Below, piece by piece: positions 3,703 through 5,264 of a stretch of DNA of 5,264 bases. Both the position numbers and the translations under genes were made by a program. Below the pieces are notes generated by a model. It was not told the origin of the DNA. It searched no databases and worked only from the letters and a program-made list of their open reading frames with translations. Origin of the DNA: Rhodospirillales bacterium (lineage in GTDB: Bacteria; Pseudomonadota; Alphaproteobacteria; Rhodospirillales; 2-02-FULL-58-16); contig JAJFIG010000056.1 of assembly GCA_021775195.1 (NCBI GenBank), positions 1 through 5,264 of the forward strand. The letters are read 5' to 3'. Position 1 is the first letter of the stretch, and each line of letters begins with the position of its first letter.

Positions 3703-5264
3703 ATGGGCCTGATCCCAGTTGTACCCCAATCCGGTGTCGACCACCAAGGGCACATTCAGGCGGGCCGCCGATTCCATCACCTCGGCGACAACGGACGCGG
3801 TCTCATCCACTTCGGCCTCCGGAACCTCGAAAATAAGCTCATCGTGGACCTGTAACAACATCCGGGCGTCCAGCCCGGCGTTTTCCAAGGCGCCGGGCAG
3901 GCGGATCATGGCGCGCTTGATGATGTCGGCGGCGCCGCCCTGGATGGGGGCGTTGATGGCGGCCCGTTCGGCGAAGTTGCGCTGCGCCGGGTTCTTGTCG
4001 TTGATGCCGCGCAGGTGGCACTTGCGGCCGAACAGGGTGGTGACGAAACCCCGGGCGCGGGCCTCGGCCTTGGTTTGATCCATGTAGTCGCGGATGCCGG
4101 GATAGCGTTCGAAATAGGCCTTGATGTAGTCGGCGGCCGCGCTGTTGGCGATGCCGAGCTGGCGCCCCAGGCCGAAGGCGGAAATGCCGTAGATGATGCC
4201 GAAGTTGATGGCCTTGGCCTGGCGCCTGACCATGGGGTCCATGCCGTCGATGGGGACGCCGAAGACCTGGGACGCGGTGATGGCGTGGATATCGAGGCCG
4301 TCGCGGAAGGCCTGCTTCAGGACCTCGATGTCGGCGACGTGGGCGAGCAGGCGAAGCTCGATCTGCGAATAGTCGGCGGACAGCAGCTTCCAGCCCTTTT
4401 CGGCGACGAAGGCCTGGCGGATCTTGCGCCCCTCCTCGGTGCGCACGGGGATGTTCTGGAGATTGGGGTCGCTCGACGAGAGCCGCCCGGTGGAGGCCCC
4501 AGACTGGGAATAAGAGGTGTGGACCCGGCCCGTGTCGGGGTTGATCTGCTTGACCAGGGTGTCGGTGTAGGTGCTCTTCAGCTTCGCCAGCTGGCGCCAG
4601 CCGAGGACCTTGACCGGCAGTTCGTGGCCCTGGGCCGCAAGGTCGTCGAGCACGGCGGCGCCCGTCGCATAGGCGCCGGTCTTGCCCTTCTTGCCCCCGG
4701 GCAACCCCATCTCGTCGAACAGAACCTCGCCCAGCTGCTTGGGCGAGCCGACGTTGAAGTCATGGCCGGCGAGGCCGTGGATCTGGGATTCGAGGTCGCC
4801 GAGGCGGACGGTGAAGTCCTGGCTCAGGTCGTTGAGGACGGCGGCGTCGACGCGGATCCCGTTACGCTCCATGTGCTCGAGGACAGGGATCAGCGGACGC
4901 TCGATGGATTCGTAGACGCCGACCATGCGCTCGGCGACTAGGCGCGGTTTCAAGACCCGGTGGAGCACGCCCGTGACCTCGGCGTCCTCGGCGGCATAGT
5001 CGAGGGCGGTGTCGAGGGGCACCCGGTCGAAGGTGATCCGGCTTTTGCCCGATCCGACAACGTCCTTGTACTTGATGGTGTCGCGGCCGAGGTGAAGCTG
5101 GGCGAGTTCGTCCATGCCGTGGCCGTGGAGGCCACCCTCGAGGACGAAGGAGAGGATCATGGTGTCGTCCACCGGCGCCACGGCAATTCCATGGGTGGCA
5201 AAGACGTGCATGTCGTACTTGATGTTCTGGCCGACCTTGAGAATGGTCGGGTCCTCGAGCATGG
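3700..5264 (-). CDS. polA: DNA polymerase I, C-terminal part (3'-5' exonuclease remnant and polymerase domain), cut by window edge
   Basis: About 520 residues are visible, aligning with E. coli Pol I from about residue 409 to its end at 928. The 5' nuclease domain and exonuclease motif I lie beyond the right edge, and the Met at 5260-5262 is internal, not a start. Proofreading motifs II (Asn-Ile-Lys-Tyr-Asp, D17) and III (Tyr-Ala-Ala-Glu-Asp, Y89/D93) are kept, matching E. coli D424 and Y497/D501. The polymerase domain keeps motif A (Asp-Tyr-Ser-Gln-Ile-Glu-Leu-Arg, 297-304; D297 = D705), the Thr-Gly-Arg-Leu-Ser block (258-262; R260 = R668), the O-helix (R346, K350, F354, Y358 = R754, K758, F762, Y766) and motif C (Val-His-Asp-Glu, 472-475; D474 = D882). 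A constant offset of 408 from motif III onward implies no net insertion or deletion. Proofreading is probably active, subject to motif I. Role: repair synthesis and Okazaki-fragment processing. Followed closely by the 120-residue gene. Confidence 0.98.
   Translation of the reverse strand, partial: MLEDPTILKVGQNIKYDMHVFATHGIAVAPVDDTMILSFVLEGGLHGHGMDELAQLHLGRDTIKYKDVVGSGKSRITFDRVPLDTALDYAAEDAEVTGVLHRVLKPRLVAERMVGVYESIERPLIPVLEHMERNGIRVDAAVLNDLSQDFTVRLGDLESQIHGLAGHDFNVGSPKQLGEVLFDEMGLPGGKKGKTGAYATGAAVLDDLAAQGHELPVKVLGWRQLAKLKSTYTDTLVKQINPDTGRVHTSYSQSGASTGRLSSSDPNLQNIPVRTEEGRKIRQAFVAEKGWKLLSADYSQIELRLLAHVADIEVLKQAFRDGLDIHAITASQVFGVPIDGMDPMVRRQAKAINFGIIYGISAFGLGRQLGIANSAAADYIKAYFERYPGIRDYMDQTKAEARARGFVTTLFGRKCHLRGINDKNPAQRNFAERAAINAPIQGGAADIIKRAMIRLPGALENAGLDARMLLQVHDELIFEVPEAEVDETASVVAEVMESAARLNVPLVVDTGLGYNWDQAH

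Noticed and set aside
3352..3855. Plus-strand open frame (167 codons) opposite the small gene and the end of polA
   Set aside because: It overlaps two minus-strand genes antisense, with no start signal. The small minus-strand gene has a good ribosome binding site, a polA-linked position and an internal repeat that argue for that strand.
4015..4941. Plus-strand open frame (308 codons) opposite polA
   Set aside because: The translation is Gly/Val/Asp/Ala-rich and mirrors the polA codons. There is no ribosome binding site or domain, while polA on the other strand has every catalytic motif.
1..5264. CRISPR array, tRNA or rRNA, insertion sequence, phage or defence system
   Set aside because: No spaced repeats, tRNA-like cloverleaf, transposase motif, terminal repeats or nuclease/toxin pairs were seen. 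All genes with known families are ordinary chromosomal functions.

Overview
The window is a gene-dense, high-GC (about two-thirds G+C by eye) stretch of bacterial chromosome. The protein sequences look alphaproteobacterial, most likely Rhodospirillales-like. This rests on the FzlA-like GST-fold protein, the alphaproteobacterial style of MsrP/MsrQ and DNA polymerase I, and codon use dominated by G/C at third positions. It is an inference from family resemblance, without a database search. I see no transposase, integrase, CRISPR array, tRNA or rRNA, and no compositional break that would suggest recent transfer.

Layout, left to right. (1) 7-786, plus: an exported TPR-repeat protein. (2) 783-1451, minus: a GST-fold protein that I think is FzlA, the FtsZ-binding division protein of alphaproteobacteria. 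Genes 1 and 2 converge and their stop codons overlap in a single TTAG. (3) 1452-1665: a 214-bp divergent intergenic region holding a good sigma70-like promoter candidate for the plus-strand genes, a seven-G run, a near-perfect 23-bp dyad and the msrP ribosome binding site. (4) 1666-2619 and 2650-3282, plus: msrP and msrQ, the periplasmic molybdopterin methionine-sulfoxide reductase and its heme-b membrane partner, clearly one operon. (5) 3283-3309: a 27-bp gap between convergent genes with a GC-rich hairpin. (6) 3310-3672, minus: a 120-residue protein of unknown function with an apparent internal duplication. (7) 3700-5264, minus: the C-terminal part of polA, which runs off the right edge; the small unknown gene lies immediately downstream of it and is probably co-transcribed.

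Functionally, msrP and msrQ form one unit: MsrQ passes electrons from the membrane to Tat-exported MsrP, which repairs oxidised methionines in envelope proteins. PolA and the putative FzlA are housekeeping functions (DNA repair/replication and cell division). The TPR protein is an envelope protein of unknown partner.

I did not find a convincing new multi-gene system. The items most worth a second look are the duplicated small protein behind polA with its tandem Shine-Dalgarno repeat, the dyad in the msrPQ leader, and the FzlA assignment with its possible leaderless start.
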